Part shown: piece by piece, positions 6,990-15,342 of the stretch | Numbering within the stretch: the stretch's first letter is position 1 | Layout of the letters: every line of letters begins with the position of its first letter | From: CAXBCP01 sp963974055 | Lineage (GTDB): Bacteria > Pseudomonadota > Alphaproteobacteria > MPNO01 > UBA830 | Length of the DNA: 39,812 nucleotides | Assembly: GCA_963974055.1 (NCBI GenBank) | Contig: CAXBCP010000039.1 | Span: 1 to 39,812, forward strand | Reading direction: 5' to 3' | Notes under the pieces: model-generated | Told to the model about the DNA's origin: nothing | Databases searched by the model: none | The model's input: the letters and a program-made list of their open reading frames with translations, nothing else | Program-made: the position numbers and the translations under genes

Positions 6990-8601
6990 GGAAATACCGC
7001 CGCCGGGCGGCGAGGAACTTGGTGCCTGGTTCGACGAAGACGCCGCGCAAATAGCGTGCGATTTTTTTCCAACCTATCTGCGGCACACCGAGGGCGAGTG
7101 GGCCGGCAAGCCGTTCAATCTCCGGCCCGATCAGCGCGCCGTTGTCCGGCTTTTGTTCGGCTGGAAGCGGGCCGACGGGACGCGGCTGTTTCGCACGCTC
7201 TGGTATGAGATCGGACGCAAGAACGGCAAGACCGAATTCGCCGCCGGCCTGTCGCTGCTGCTGCTGATCGTCGACGGCGAATTCGGCGGGCAGGTCTACT
7301 CTCTCGCGCTGGATGAAAATCAGGCAAAGATCGTCTTCAACAAAGCCGGCGTTATGGTCGGCTTCTCGCCGTCGCTTATGGACGACCTGGAGGTCTTCAA
7401 AAAGTCCATTTTCTGCGCGGCATTGCTGTCCAGGTTCGAGGCGCTGTCATCCTCGCCCGGCGGCAAGCACGGTTTTTCGCCAAGCGGCGTCATCGGGGAC
7501 GAGGTCCATGAATGGCCGGACGGCGAATTGTACGAAGTCGTCTGCGAGGGCATGGGTGCGCGCCGCCAGCCTTTGTCCATTCTGACGACGACGGCGGGCA
7601 TTCGCGGAAAATCCTATGCCTGGGCGCAGCATGAATATGCGCTGCAGGTTCTCGCCGGGACGGTCGTCGACCCGACGATGCTGGTGATCATCTTCGCGGC
7701 GGATGACGATCGGGCGCAGGACGATCCCGAGTACTGGACGACGCGTGAAGCCTGGGAGGCGGCAAACCCCGGCCTGGGGATCAGCCCCAAGATTGAATTT
7801 CTCGAAGCGCAATGCGCCCGTGCGAAACTGTCCAACCGTCTCGAAAACAGGTTCAAGCGGTTCTACCTGAACCTGTGGACCGAGCAGGCCGTTCGCTGGC
7901 TGCGCATGTCGGATTGGGATGCGTGCAAGGGCGAGGTTTCCTGGAAGGAATTGACGGCCGAGCTGGTCGGCCGGGAATGCTATGTCGGGGTCGACCTCTC
8001 GACGAAGAAGGATCTGACCTGCGTTTGCTTCGCGTTTCCCCCGGAGGCGGACGATCCGGACGGCGAAACGATCCTGCTTTTCCGGTTCTACGTGCCGGAG
8101 GCGACGGTGCCGAACCGGGTCCAGGAGGACAAGGTGCCGTATGACGACTGGGTCAGGCAGGGCGCGCTGATCGCCACGAACGGCACCGTCATCGATTACA
8201 AGCAAATCGAGTCGGATCTTCTCGCCGACGCCGACCGGTTCGTGATCCAGGAGGTCGCTTACGATCCCTGGAACGCGACCGAGTTCGCGACCCGCATGGG
8301 CGACGAGGGGCTTGAAATGGTCGAATTCCGTCAGGGCTATGCGTCCATGTCCGAACCTTGCAAAAATTTCGAGGCCTTGTTGATGTCAAACAGAATCCGA
8401 CATGGTGGCCATCCGGTCGCGCGCTGGAACGCCGGCAATATCGCGGTGGTCATGGACGACCGCGAAAACATCGCACCGGCGAAAAAGAAATCGGCCGAGC
8501 GTATCGACGGCATTGTCGCCGCGATCATGGCGACCGGCCGCGCCGCCGTTCACGTCGATACGACGAGCATTTATGCGAAACGCGGCCTGGTCGTCGTCTG
8601 A
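6892..8601 (+). CDS. Terminase large subunit (HK97-type TerL)
   Basis: A 569-residue packaging motor. The ATPase domain has the Walker A variant GRKNGKT (108-114), Walker B GVIGDE (199-204) and the coupling motif LTTTAG. The nuclease domain has YVGVDLSTKKDLT (catalytic-type Asp at 368) and later acidic segments such as VAYDPWNATEF. The enzyme pumps DNA into the prohead and cuts it. The start at 6892 has AGGAGGG ten bases upstream, inside the TerS gene. The stop overlaps the portal start as TGATG. Its length is normal for the family. Confidence 0.93.
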   Translation: MAKKAVKQRANSPSPAVPDPLSDFSLPNLNCTEEIPPPGGEELGAWFDEDAAQIACDFFPTYLRHTEGEWAGKPFNLRPDQRAVVRLLFGWKRADGTRLFRTLWYEIGRKNGKTEFAAGLSLLLLIVDGEFGGQVYSLALDENQAKIVFNKAGVMVGFSPSLMDDLEVFKKSIFCAALLSRFEALSSSPGGKHGFSPSGVIGDEVHEWPDGELYEVVCEGMGARRQPLSILTTTAGIRGKSYAWAQHEYALQVLAGTVVDPTMLVIIFAADDDRAQDDPEYWTTREAWEAANPGLGISPKIEFLEAQCARAKLSNRLENRFKRFYLNLWTEQAVRWLRMSDWDACKGEVSWKELTAELVGRECYVGVDLSTKKDLTCVCFAFPPEADDPDGETILLFRFYVPEATVPNRVQEDKVPYDDWVRQGALIATNGTVIDYKQIESDLLADADRFVIQEVAYDPWNATEFATRMGDEGLEMVEFRQGYASMSEPCKNFEALLMSNRIRHGGHPVARWNAGNIAVVMDDRENIAPAKKKSAERIDGIVAAIMATGRAAVHVDTTSIYAKRGLVVV

Positions 8602-9917
8602 TGGGCTGGATCAACGATACGACAGCGCGGGTATGGCATATAGCGAACGGCGTTCGCTCGGCCAGATTGTCCGGCGCGCCGCCGCGCGATCCCGTCGTTG
8701 CCGAATGGTTCGGCGGCGGGGCGACAAGTTCGGCCGGGCAGGTGGTCACACAACGCACCGCGCTGCAGGCCTCGGCGGTTTTCAGCTGCGTGCGGAATAC
8801 GGCGGAGACCATCGCGTCGCTGCCTTGCGTGCTGAAGCATGTCGAAGTCGATGACCGGGGGCGGAAACGGAGTACCGATGCGATCGATCATCCGCTCCAT
8901 TCGGTGCTGTTGTCGACACCGAACGATTGGCAGACCGCCTTCGACTTCTGGGAAATGGTGGTCGAACACCTGCAGCTGCGGGGCAATCACTATTCGAGGA
9001 TCGTTCGTAACGGGGCCGGGCAGACGATTGCGCTGGATCCGCTGCATCCGGATCACGTCATGCCGTTCTGGACCCGCGACCGCCGCCCGGCTTACCAGTA
9101 CACGCCGCCATATGGCGGCCGGGAGATACTGTTGCGCCACGAGATTTTTCATGTCCGGGGCCCGATCCAGGGCGACGGCCTGAAAGGATCCTCGCCGATT
9201 GCGTTGCATCGGGAGACGTTCGGTTATGCCCTCGCTGCCCGAGACTATGGCGCGCGGCTATTCGCGAACGATGCCCGGCCGCGCGGTGTCCTTGAGTTGG
9301 AGGGCACACTTGATGAAGAAGCGCAGACCCGTTTGAAGGGGAACTGGCAGGCGGCCTATGGCGGATCGAACCGGCATTCGGTGGCGGTACTGGAAAACGG
9401 GCTCAAATATCAGAACATCGGGATGACGAACGAAGACGCGCAATACCTCGAAACCCGCGGCTTCACCGATGCCGAGATCGCCCGGATATTCCGCACGCCG
9501 CCGCACAAGATCGGTATTCAGATTCAGTCGACGTTCAACAATCTCGAACAGCAGAACCGGGAATGGGTGACCGATACCCTGATCCCGCTCGGCGGCCGTA
9601 TCGAAGGGGCAATCTCGCGCGACCTGCTGACCCCGGCGGCGCGCAAAGTCTTCAAGCCACGTATCGATTTTGCGGAACTGCTGCGCGGCGACATCAAGAC
9701 CCGGAACGAGGCGAATGCGAAGGGGATCCAGTGGGGATACCTGTCGCCGAACGACGCGCGGGAACGCGAAGGCGAAAACCCGATCGGGCCGGAGGGCGAT
9801 GTCTATATCACGCCGGTCAATATGCAGCCGATGCAATCCCTTATGCCCGGCGGCGATGCCAGCCCGGCGCGCGATCCCGAATCCGACAATCCAGACCCGG
9901 AGAATGAGAATGAATGA
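8601..9917 (+). CDS. Portal protein, HK97 family
   Basis: A 438-residue protein with family hallmarks: RTALQASAVFSCVRNTAETIASLP near residues 50-75, WEMVVEHLQLRGNHYSRIVRN, the HEIFHVRGP strand, and ILRTPPHKIG-like FRTPPHKIGIQ. Portals form the dodecameric DNA channel at one capsid vertex. The start overlaps the TerL stop (TGATG). The second palindrome copy lies 42 bases into the gene. The C-terminus is rich in Asp, Glu and Asn. Confidence 0.93.
   Translation: MGWINDTTARVWHIANGVRSARLSGAPPRDPVVAEWFGGGATSSAGQVVTQRTALQASAVFSCVRNTAETIASLPCVLKHVEVDDRGRKRSTDAIDHPLHSVLLSTPNDWQTAFDFWEMVVEHLQLRGNHYSRIVRNGAGQTIALDPLHPDHVMPFWTRDRRPAYQYTPPYGGREILLRHEIFHVRGPIQGDGLKGSSPIALHRETFGYALAARDYGARLFANDARPRGVLELEGTLDEEAQTRLKGNWQAAYGGSNRHSVAVLENGLKYQNIGMTNEDAQYLETRGFTDAEIARIFRTPPHKIGIQIQSTFNNLEQQNREWVTDTLIPLGGRIEGAISRDLLTPAARKVFKPRIDFAELLRGDIKTRNEANAKGIQWGYLSPNDAREREGENPIGPEGDVYITPVNMQPMQSLMPGGDASPARDPESDNPDPENENE
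8643..8657. repeat. 15-bp palindrome, copy 2 of 6
   Basis: GCGAACGGCGTTCGC, the complement-orientation form with G at the centre. It lies within the portal gene, 42 bases after its start, and encodes part of IANGVRSA. Confidence 0.75.
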
Positions 9918-10509
9918 TTTTGTAAAACCCGACGGGGTGGAGCGCCGTGCGCTGCATTCGGTCGAACTCCGCGCCGGTTCCGGCGAGGATGGCGGTCTGC
10001 CGACGATTTCCGGGCATGCGGCCGTGTTCGACCAGCTGAGCGAGGATCTTGGCGGATTTCGCGAGCGCATGGCCCCGGGAGCGTTCGCCGCGTCGATCGG
10101 GGAGGACGACATCCGGGCGCTGTTCAACCATTCGCCCGACAACGTTCTCGGCCGTAACCGTGCCGGCACCCTGACCCTTGCCGAAGACCGGACCGGCCTC
10201 GCCATCAAGATCGATCCGCCGGACACCGCATTCGCCCGCGACCTGGTGACCCTGATCGAACGGGGGGATATCAGCGAAATGTCGATCGGTTTTCGCACGA
10301 TTACCGACGAATGGAACATCGAAGAGGGCGAGCCGGTCCGGACGGTCAAGGCGGTCCGGCTGTTCGATGTCTCCCCCGTGACGTTCCCGGCCTATCCGCA
10401 AACCGATGTCGCGGTGCGGTCGCTCGAATCCTACCGCGCCGGTATCGCTCCGACCTCGACCTGGCGCCGCGATATCGCGCGCCGGCGGCTGGATCTGCTC
10501 GACACGTAA
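9910..10509 (+). CDS. Prohead maturation protease (HK97 gp4-like, family U35)
   Basis: A 199-residue serine protease. Recognisable segments are SGHAAVFDQLSEDLGGFRERMAPGAF (35-60), LFNHSPDNVLGR with the likely catalytic His74, and ISEMSIGF with the likely nucleophile Ser125. It cleaves the scaffold-like N-terminus of the capsid protein during head maturation. GGAG at 9899-9902 is seven bases before the ATG at 9910, favouring it over the ATG at 9904. It overlaps the portal gene by eight bases. Confidence 0.92.
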   Translation: MNDFVKPDGVERRALHSVELRAGSGEDGGLPTISGHAAVFDQLSEDLGGFRERMAPGAFAASIGEDDIRALFNHSPDNVLGRNRAGTLTLAEDRTGLAIKIDPPDTAFARDLVTLIERGDISEMSIGFRTITDEWNIEEGEPVRTVKAVRLFDVSPVTFPAYPQTDVAVRSLESYRAGIAPTSTWRRDIARRRLDLLDT

Positions 10510-10536
10510 AAACCACCAGCAGCACGAAATCGGCCG

Positions 10537-10551
10537 GCGAACGGCGTTCGC
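10537..10551. repeat. 15-bp palindrome, copy 3 of 6
   Basis: GCGAACGGCGTTCGC in the 121-bp gap between the protease and capsid genes, 79 bases before the capsid start. With flanking bases it extends to a 17-bp palindrome (GGCGAAC...GTTCGCC). It is the copy lying in the clearest intergenic, promoter-like position. Confidence 0.75.
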
Positions 10552-10630
10552 CAATCCCGGTCTATGACGGCGACCATCGTCCTTTTCGGTGGCGCAACCC
10601 CTGACTTGACCCCAACGGAAAGGTAGATAG

Positions 10631-11869
10631 ATGACTATTCAGGAATTGATGGAGAAACGCGCGAAGGCTATCGCCGATGCTCGGGCAATTCTCGACGGTG
10701 CCGAAAGTGAAGAGCGGGACCTCACCGACGACGAAAACAAGCGGTATGACAAGTTCATTATCGAGGCCGGCGAGCTGAAGGGTAAAATCGACCGCGAGTC
10801 GCGTCAGCAGGAACTGGAGCGCGAACTTGCGGCCAGTGACGCCGCAAATCCCGAAAACCGGAGCGATCCACAGGACAGGGAGAATCGCGACCAGTCGGCG
10901 TTGCAACTGGCGGGCTTTCGCAATTGGCTCGGAGCCGGAGCGGCGGGTGCCGCGAATGCCGACGCCGACGCGTTCCAGGAATATCGCGCGCTATCGTCGG
11001 GCGTAGACACGGAAGGCGGTTTCCTGGTGGCACCGGAAACGTTCGTCAACGAGCTGATCCGGTTTGTCGACGACGAAGTGTTTATTCGCCAGTGGGCGAC
11101 CACTCACCAGGTCGCCGGCTCCGCGAGCCTGGGCGCGCCGTCCCTCGACACGGATCCGGACGATGCGGAATGGACGACGGAGCTTGCCACCGGGAACGAA
11201 GACAGCGCGATGAAATTCGGCAAGCGCGAACTGACCCCGCATCCTTTCGCCAAGCGGATCAAGGTGAGCAATGACCTGCTGCGGCGGTCGCAGCAGCCGA
11301 TCGAGCAGCTGATCCGCGAGCGTCTCGGATACAAGTTCGCCGTGACCGAGGAAAAGGGTTTTCTGATCGGCACCGGCGCCGGCCAGGCGCTCGGGGTGTT
11401 TACGCCGTCGAATGACGGTATTCCGGTGGCCCGCGATGTCAGTACCGGCAACACGACGACGGCGATGACGTTCGACGGGCTGAAGGAAGCAAAGTACAGC
11501 CTCAAGGGGCCTCACCGTCGCTCCGCGCGCTGGATGTTCCACCGGGACGGGATCAAGCAGCTCGCCAAGATCAAGGACGGTGACGGTCAGTATATCTGGC
11601 AGCGTGCGGTGACGGCGGGTGAGCCGGATATGTTGCTGCAGTCGCCGGTATTCGAATCCGAATTCGTGCCCAACACCTTTACGACGGGGCTCTATGTCGG
11701 GATCTACGGCGATTTCAAACACTACTGGATCGCCGACGATATCCAGATGCAGATGCAGCGGCTCGCGGAACTGTATGCCGAAACCAACCAGACGGGCTTT
11801 ATCGGCCGTGCCGCCGCGGATGGCATGCCGGTTCTCGCCGAGGCGTTCGCGCGGGTGAAGCTGGGCTAG
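10631..11869 (+). CDS. Major capsid protein, HK97 gp5 family
   Basis: A 412-residue protein. Residues 1 to about 100 are charged and helical (MEKRAKAIADARAILDGAE...), matching the delta or scaffold domain removed by the protease. The mature shell domain has SSGVDTEGGFLVAPETFVNELI, KRIKVSNDLLRRS, FLIGTGAGQALGVFTP and the C-terminal DGMPVLAEAFARVKL, all typical of the fold. It forms the icosahedral head. GGAAAGG lies upstream of the ATG. An 11-bp hairpin (11895-11921) follows the stop. Confidence 0.95.
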   Translation: MTIQELMEKRAKAIADARAILDGAESEERDLTDDENKRYDKFIIEAGELKGKIDRESRQQELERELAASDAANPENRSDPQDRENRDQSALQLAGFRNWLGAGAAGAANADADAFQEYRALSSGVDTEGGFLVAPETFVNELIRFVDDEVFIRQWATTHQVAGSASLGAPSLDTDPDDAEWTTELATGNEDSAMKFGKRELTPHPFAKRIKVSNDLLRRSQQPIEQLIRERLGYKFAVTEEKGFLIGTGAGQALGVFTPSNDGIPVARDVSTGNTTTAMTFDGLKEAKYSLKGPHRRSARWMFHRDGIKQLAKIKDGDGQYIWQRAVTAGEPDMLLQSPVFESEFVPNTFTTGLYVGIYGDFKHYWIADDIQMQMQRLAELYAETNQTGFIGRAAADGMPVLAEAFARVKLG

Positions 11870-11894
11870 CCTCGCCACAATAGAGGAACAATCG

Positions 11895-11921
11895 AACGGC
11901 GGCGGTATTTCCGCCGCCGTT
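11895..11921 (+). terminator. Perfect 11-bp hairpin after the capsid gene
   Basis: Arms AACGGCGGCGG (11895-11905) and CCGCCGCCGTT (11911-11921) enclose a TATTT loop. No U-run follows, so it may stabilise the capsid mRNA end or attenuate rather than end transcription. Confidence 0.6.
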
Positions 11922-11973
11922 TGCGACGATCCGAAATTCTGGAATTCCCCCGAATTAATCGAAAGGCAAATCG

Positions 11974-12420
11974 ATGCATTCCATGCTTCACAACACAAAG
12001 GTAACGCGGGTTCTCGCCGCCGTTGCCGCCGGCACAACCGTCCAGAACGGCGATGTTCTCGACATGCAGAACTTCGAGGGCGTGATGTTTGTCGCGGCGC
12101 TCGGCACACTGACCGCGTCCCAGGTGACCAGCCTGAAGGCGCAGCAGGGTGCAGCTTCCGACCTCTCGGACGCTGCCGATCTTGAGGGCACGCTGACCGG
12201 TCCGATGGCGGACGACGACGACGACCAACTGCTTGTTCTGGATATCAAGCATCCGGCCGAGCGTTATGTCCGTTGCGTGGTGAACCGCGCAACTGCAAAC
12301 GCGGTGATCGACGGGGTGATCGCGATCCAGTACGGACCGCGAAAGATGCCCACTGTCCAGGATACCGCAACCGTCGCTTTTGCGGAGGCGCATACCAGTC
12401 CGGCGGAAGGCACCGCCTGA
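11974..12420 (+). CDS. Small head protein, probably capsid decoration
   Basis: A 148-residue protein between the capsid gene and the module terminator. It has a mostly beta pattern: TKVTRVLAAVAAGTTVQNGDVLDM, EGVMFVAALGTL, DDQLLVLDIKHP, RYVRCVVNRATANAVIDGVIAIQYG. Proteins of this size and position often coat the capsid or stabilise it. I recognise the type from phage synteny, not a specific family motif. GAAAGG precedes the ATG. It is closed by the strongest terminator of the window. Confidence 0.7.
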   Translation: MHSMLHNTKVTRVLAAVAAGTTVQNGDVLDMQNFEGVMFVAALGTLTASQVTSLKAQQGAASDLSDAADLEGTLTGPMADDDDDQLLVLDIKHPAERYVRCVVNRATANAVIDGVIAIQYGPRKMPTVQDTATVAFAEAHTSPAEGTA

Positions 12421-12424
12421 ACGG

Positions 12425-12474
12425 CAGTATCCGGGCGCGGTCGGCAACGCGCCCGGATACTGTTCATTTTTTTT
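12425..12474 (+). terminator. Strong Rho-independent terminator closing the head module
   Basis: A perfect 15-bp stem (12425-12439 with 12448-12462, CAGTATCCGGGCGCG arm) with an 8-base loop is followed by TTCATTTTTTTT. It would stop most transcripts, making the head genes more abundant than the tail genes unless an antiterminator such as the NusG-like protein acts. Confidence 0.88.
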
Positions 12475-12492
12475 GCGGCAGTAAGCCGCTTT
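12475..12492 (+). terminator. Second small hairpin in tandem
   Basis: GCGGC-AGTAA-GCCGC followed by TTT directly abuts the main terminator. It could back up termination or shield the 5' end of the downstream transcript. Confidence 0.35.
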
Positions 12493-12511
12493 CCAACCGG
12501 AGGATATGACT

Positions 12512-12826
12512 ATGCGCGTGATTATGATCACGACTGTCGCCGGCCCTGATTTTTCAGCGTCGGCCGGCAAGGAAATCGATATCGACAAAAAAACGGCGGA
12601 GGCCTGGATCGAGGGCGGTTTTGCCAAACCGGCGCAGGGTAAAACGCCCAGGGCACTGGAGACGGCGACCATCGTTCAGCCTGAGACGGCTGCTATCCGC
12701 GCATCCCGCCAGGCGGTCCACGAGGCGGGAAAACACAAGATCGACCTGTCGGGTTTGGTGGGGACCGGCCGGGACGGTCTGATCACCATCGCCGACGTCC
12801 GCGCGCGCCTCGCCGCGGCGGAATAG
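12512..12826 (+). CDS. Small phage protein with a peripheral-subunit-binding-like domain
   Basis: A 104-residue protein in two parts. Residues 1-40 (MRVIMITTVAGPDFSASAGKEIDIDKKTAEAWIEGGFA) resemble short head-associated phage proteins. Residues about 60-104 strongly resemble the E3-binding (peripheral subunit-binding) domain of 2-oxoacid dehydrogenase E2 enzymes: IRASRQAVHEAGKHKIDLS, then GTGRDGLITIADVRARL, matching the family GTG-x-G-RI-x-x-DV core. There is no lipoyl or catalytic domain, so it is not a dehydrogenase component. The domain probably serves protein binding. GGAGG at 12499-12503 fits the ATG at 12512 (eight-base spacing) rather than the ATG at 12506. Confidence 0.75.
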   Translation: MRVIMITTVAGPDFSASAGKEIDIDKKTAEAWIEGGFAKPAQGKTPRALETATIVQPETAAIRASRQAVHEAGKHKIDLSGLVGTGRDGLITIADVRARLAAAE

Positions 12827-12850
12827 TCGGGATCGTTCGGAGGCCGACCG

Positions 12851-13438
12851 ATGCAGATGCGATATGCGCTTACGGAAGCAACCGCGCCGGCTGCCGAGCC
12901 GCTGTCGACAGCGGAGGCAAAGGCGCATCTGCGGGTAGACGTCGCCGATGACGACGATCTGATCGACCGCATCATTGGTGCAGCGCGTCGACAGGCGGAA
13001 ACGTTCACGGGCCGGGCGTTGATCGGGCAGACATGGGATCTCGATCTCGATTGCTTTCCCGGCTGGACGATCGACGTCCCCAAGCCGCCGCTCCAGTCGG
13101 TTTCCCAGATCGAATATCTGGATGCCGACGGGGTTTCGCAGGTATTGTCTTCGTCGCTGTATCGCGTCGATGCCCGTCGGCAACCGGGGCGGATTACCCC
13201 TGCTTACGGCGAAGTCTGGCCGGTGACCCGTGGAACGACCAACGCCGTTACCGTCCGTTTTGTGGCCGGATACGGCGCCGCTGGCTCGGACGTGCCGGAG
13301 GACATCCGGCAGGCGATGCTTCTGATCGTCGGCGATCTGTACGAACATCGCGAAGAAACGATCACCGGCACGATTGTCGGCCGCATTCCGCGCAGTGCAT
13401 CCGCCTTGCTCCATCCTTACAAGGTCTATTCGGTTTGA
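12851..13438 (+). CDS. Head-tail connector (phiE125 gp8 / gp6-like)
   Basis: A 195-residue protein with family features: PLSTAEAKAHLRVDVADDDDLIDRIIGAARRQAETFTGRALI near the N-terminus, and DVPEDIRQAMLLIVGDLYEHRE near the C-terminus. These helical proteins form the first ring below the portal. GGAGG lies about nine bases before the ATG. The stop overlaps the TTG start of the next gene. Confidence 0.88.
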   Translation: MQMRYALTEATAPAAEPLSTAEAKAHLRVDVADDDDLIDRIIGAARRQAETFTGRALIGQTWDLDLDCFPGWTIDVPKPPLQSVSQIEYLDADGVSQVLSSSLYRVDARRQPGRITPAYGEVWPVTRGTTNAVTVRFVAGYGAAGSDVPEDIRQAMLLIVGDLYEHREETITGTIVGRIPRSASALLHPYKVYSV

Positions 13439-13767
13439 GGGGCGGGCGTCTGCGACACCGTATCACCGTCGAGCGTCAGACCGGTGCCGCCCAGGATGCC
13501 TATGGCGGCGCTGTCGAGGACTGGACGACGCTCGCGGCGCGCTGGGCCGAGATCAGGCCGGTGAACGGGCGCGAAGGTTTCGACGCCGACCAGCACCGGG
13601 GCGAGGTCAGCCACGAAATTTGGCTTCGCTATGGCGCCGATATCGCCGACCTGTCTTCGGCCGACCGGATCACCAAGGGCTCCCGGATTTTCGATATCGA
13701 GGCCGTCAGGAATATCGGCGAGCGCAATCGCGATCTTGTTGTCCTCGCGAAGGAAAGACACGTCTGA
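13435..13767 (+). CDS. Head-tail adaptor (PF05521-like joining protein)
   Basis: A 110-residue protein that starts at TTG 13435, four-base overlapped with the connector stop (TTGA). It carries the family pattern LRHRITVERQTG...DAYGGAVEDWTTLAARWAEI, then GREGFDADQ and HEIWLRYGADI, ending IRNIGERNRDLVVLAKE-like. No ATG or GTG fits inside this domain, so the TTG is the likely start. It closes the neck channel. The stop overlaps the next ATG (TGATG). Confidence 0.87.
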   Translation: MRGGRLRHRITVERQTGAAQDAYGGAVEDWTTLAARWAEIRPVNGREGFDADQHRGEVSHEIWLRYGADIADLSSADRITKGSRIFDIEAVRNIGERNRDLVVLAKERHV

Positions 13768-14189
13768 TGCCTGTCACAAAGTCGCGTATCAAAGGCGGCC
13801 GCGAGATCGAGCTGGCGCTGAAGGCCTTGCCGCAGAAGACGGCGCGGAACGTGCTGTCGGGCATGGTACGCGCCGGCGGGGCGCCGATCCGCGACGAAGC
13901 GCGGGCGCTGGTGGCGCGCAAGACCGGGCTCGGCGCGAAGTCGATCGTGGTGCGCAGCGCGCGGTCGCGCGACCGGAATTCCGCCGTGGCCAAGGTGACG
14001 GTGCTGTCCCGTTCGTTCTATCTGCGGTTTCTTGAATTCGGCACCCGCTATATCGCCGCGCGGCCGTTCCTGCGGCCGGCGGCGGATTCGAAGCACGGCG
14101 AGGCGGTGAAGGCGATGGGCCGCTATGCCGGCGTCCGCATCGAGAAGGAAGCGAAGAAACTGGCGCGCCAGAACCGGGGCGGGCGATGA
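13767..14189 (+). CDS. HK97 gp10-like neck/tail-completion protein
   Basis: A 140-residue basic protein with the family pattern: KGGREIELALKALPQKTARNVLSGMVRAGGAPIRDEARALV, then FYLRFLEFGTRYIAARPFLRPA. HK97 gp10 homologues sit at the neck or tail terminator. The start overlaps the adaptor stop. Its C-terminus is Lys/Arg rich (AKKLARQNRGGR). Confidence 0.9.
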   Translation: MPVTKSRIKGGREIELALKALPQKTARNVLSGMVRAGGAPIRDEARALVARKTGLGAKSIVVRSARSRDRNSAVAKVTVLSRSFYLRFLEFGTRYIAARPFLRPAADSKHGEAVKAMGRYAGVRIEKEAKKLARQNRGGR

Positions 14190-14593
14190 GCGCCGAGGCG
14201 GCGGTCTATGCCCGGCTGAGCGGCTATAGCGGCCTGACGGACCTCGTCGGCGACCGGATATATCCGATGGTGATCCCGCCCGAAAAGCGCGGCGATGCCG
14301 TGACGTACCAGCTGATCGGCACGACGCCGACGCCTGCGATGAGGGCCGACGCGCCGCTGACGCGCTCACGCATCCAGGTCAGCTGCTACGGCACGAAAAC
14401 GTCGTCGCAGTCGGCCTATGCATCGGCGAAAGCGGTGCGCGACCAGGTCGTCGCGGCGCTCAACCGGTTTCGCGGCACCGTGGGGGGTGTCGCGGTGCAG
14501 GCGGTGTACAGGCTGACCGAATTCGATCTGTACGACGATGACGCAAAAGTCGACGGCGTCGCGGTGGATTTCGATGTCGTGTTCGAAGAATAG
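14186..14593 (+). CDS. Tail-terminator-like protein, DUF3168 family
   Basis: A 135-residue protein: AAVYARLSGYSGLTDLVGDRIYPMVIPP, VTYQLIG, LTRSRIQVSCYG, ending with DFDVVFEE. This is the typical DUF3168 (gp17/gpU-like) layout. These proteins cap the tail tube and join it to the head. The start overlaps the gp10-like stop (ATGA). Confidence 0.88.
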   Translation: MSAEAAVYARLSGYSGLTDLVGDRIYPMVIPPEKRGDAVTYQLIGTTPTPAMRADAPLTRSRIQVSCYGTKTSSQSAYASAKAVRDQVVAALNRFRGTVGGVAVQAVYRLTEFDLYDDDAKVDGVAVDFDVVFEE

Positions 14594-14604
14594 GAGATTG
14601 CCGG

Positions 14605-15327
14605 ATGGCTGAGCGGGTTCTCGACGATTGCAAATTCTGGTACGGCGGATTCGACCTGTCGGGCGACATGAACGCGATGACCCTGCGGATCGCGTCCGAA
14701 CTGCAGGAAACGACCCGTTTCGGCAATTCCACCCGCACCCGTATCGGCGGTCTCAAAGCGATCCTTGCCAACGCCGAGGGACTTTGGAACGGCGGCGACG
14801 GCGCTGTCGACGATGTGCTGTTCGACAACCTGGCGGCGAAGCAGCCCGTCACGATCTGCGCGACCGACGGGGCGGACGGCGAGCCGGCATTCGCGTTCCA
14901 GGCGATCACCGGCAATTACGAAACCGGCGGCGCCGTCGGCGAGGTTCTGCCGTTCTCGGTCGAAGCGGAATCCGACGATAGCGATCTTGTCCGCGGCACG
15001 ATCATGCACAACGCGACCCGATCGGCGACCGGCAACGGCACCGCACGCCAGCTCGGCGCGGTATCCGCGTCCCAGCGGCTGTTCGCCGCCCTGCACGTCA
15101 TCGCGACGACGGGGTCGCCGACCCTCGACGTCATCGTCGAAAGCGATGCCGCCGACGACTTTTCCGGGTCGGAAACGACCCGGATCACCTTCGCCCAGGC
15201 GACCGCCGCCGGGGCGGAATGGGCAACGCCGGTCGCCGGCGCGATCACCGACGACTGGTTCCGGTCCGGCTACACCATCGGCGGCACCGGAACGATCACG
15301 TTCGTCGTTTTTATCGGAATCCTTTAA
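14605..15327 (+). CDS. Tail-tube-like protein A with an added domain
   Basis: A 240-residue protein. Residues 1 to about 125 correspond to the next gene product: both begin MAE-x-V-x-D and share ELQ-x-x-T-x-x-G-N-x-TR-x-RIGGLK. The remaining half (from about 126) has a beta-sandwich look (LHVIATTGSPTLDVIVESDAADDF...GTGTITFVVFIGIL) and may be surface decoration or sugar binding. Its place after DUF3168 is where the major tail protein normally sits. A tail-tube role is inferred from synteny and paralogy. Confidence 0.7.
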   Translation: MAERVLDDCKFWYGGFDLSGDMNAMTLRIASELQETTRFGNSTRTRIGGLKAILANAEGLWNGGDGAVDDVLFDNLAAKQPVTICATDGADGEPAFAFQAITGNYETGGAVGEVLPFSVEAESDDSDLVRGTIMHNATRSATGNGTARQLGAVSASQRLFAALHVIATTGSPTLDVIVESDAADDFSGSETTRITFAQATAAGAEWATPVAGAITDDWFRSGYTIGGTGTITFVVFIGIL

Positions 15328-15342
15328 CCGGAGAATTAAGCT

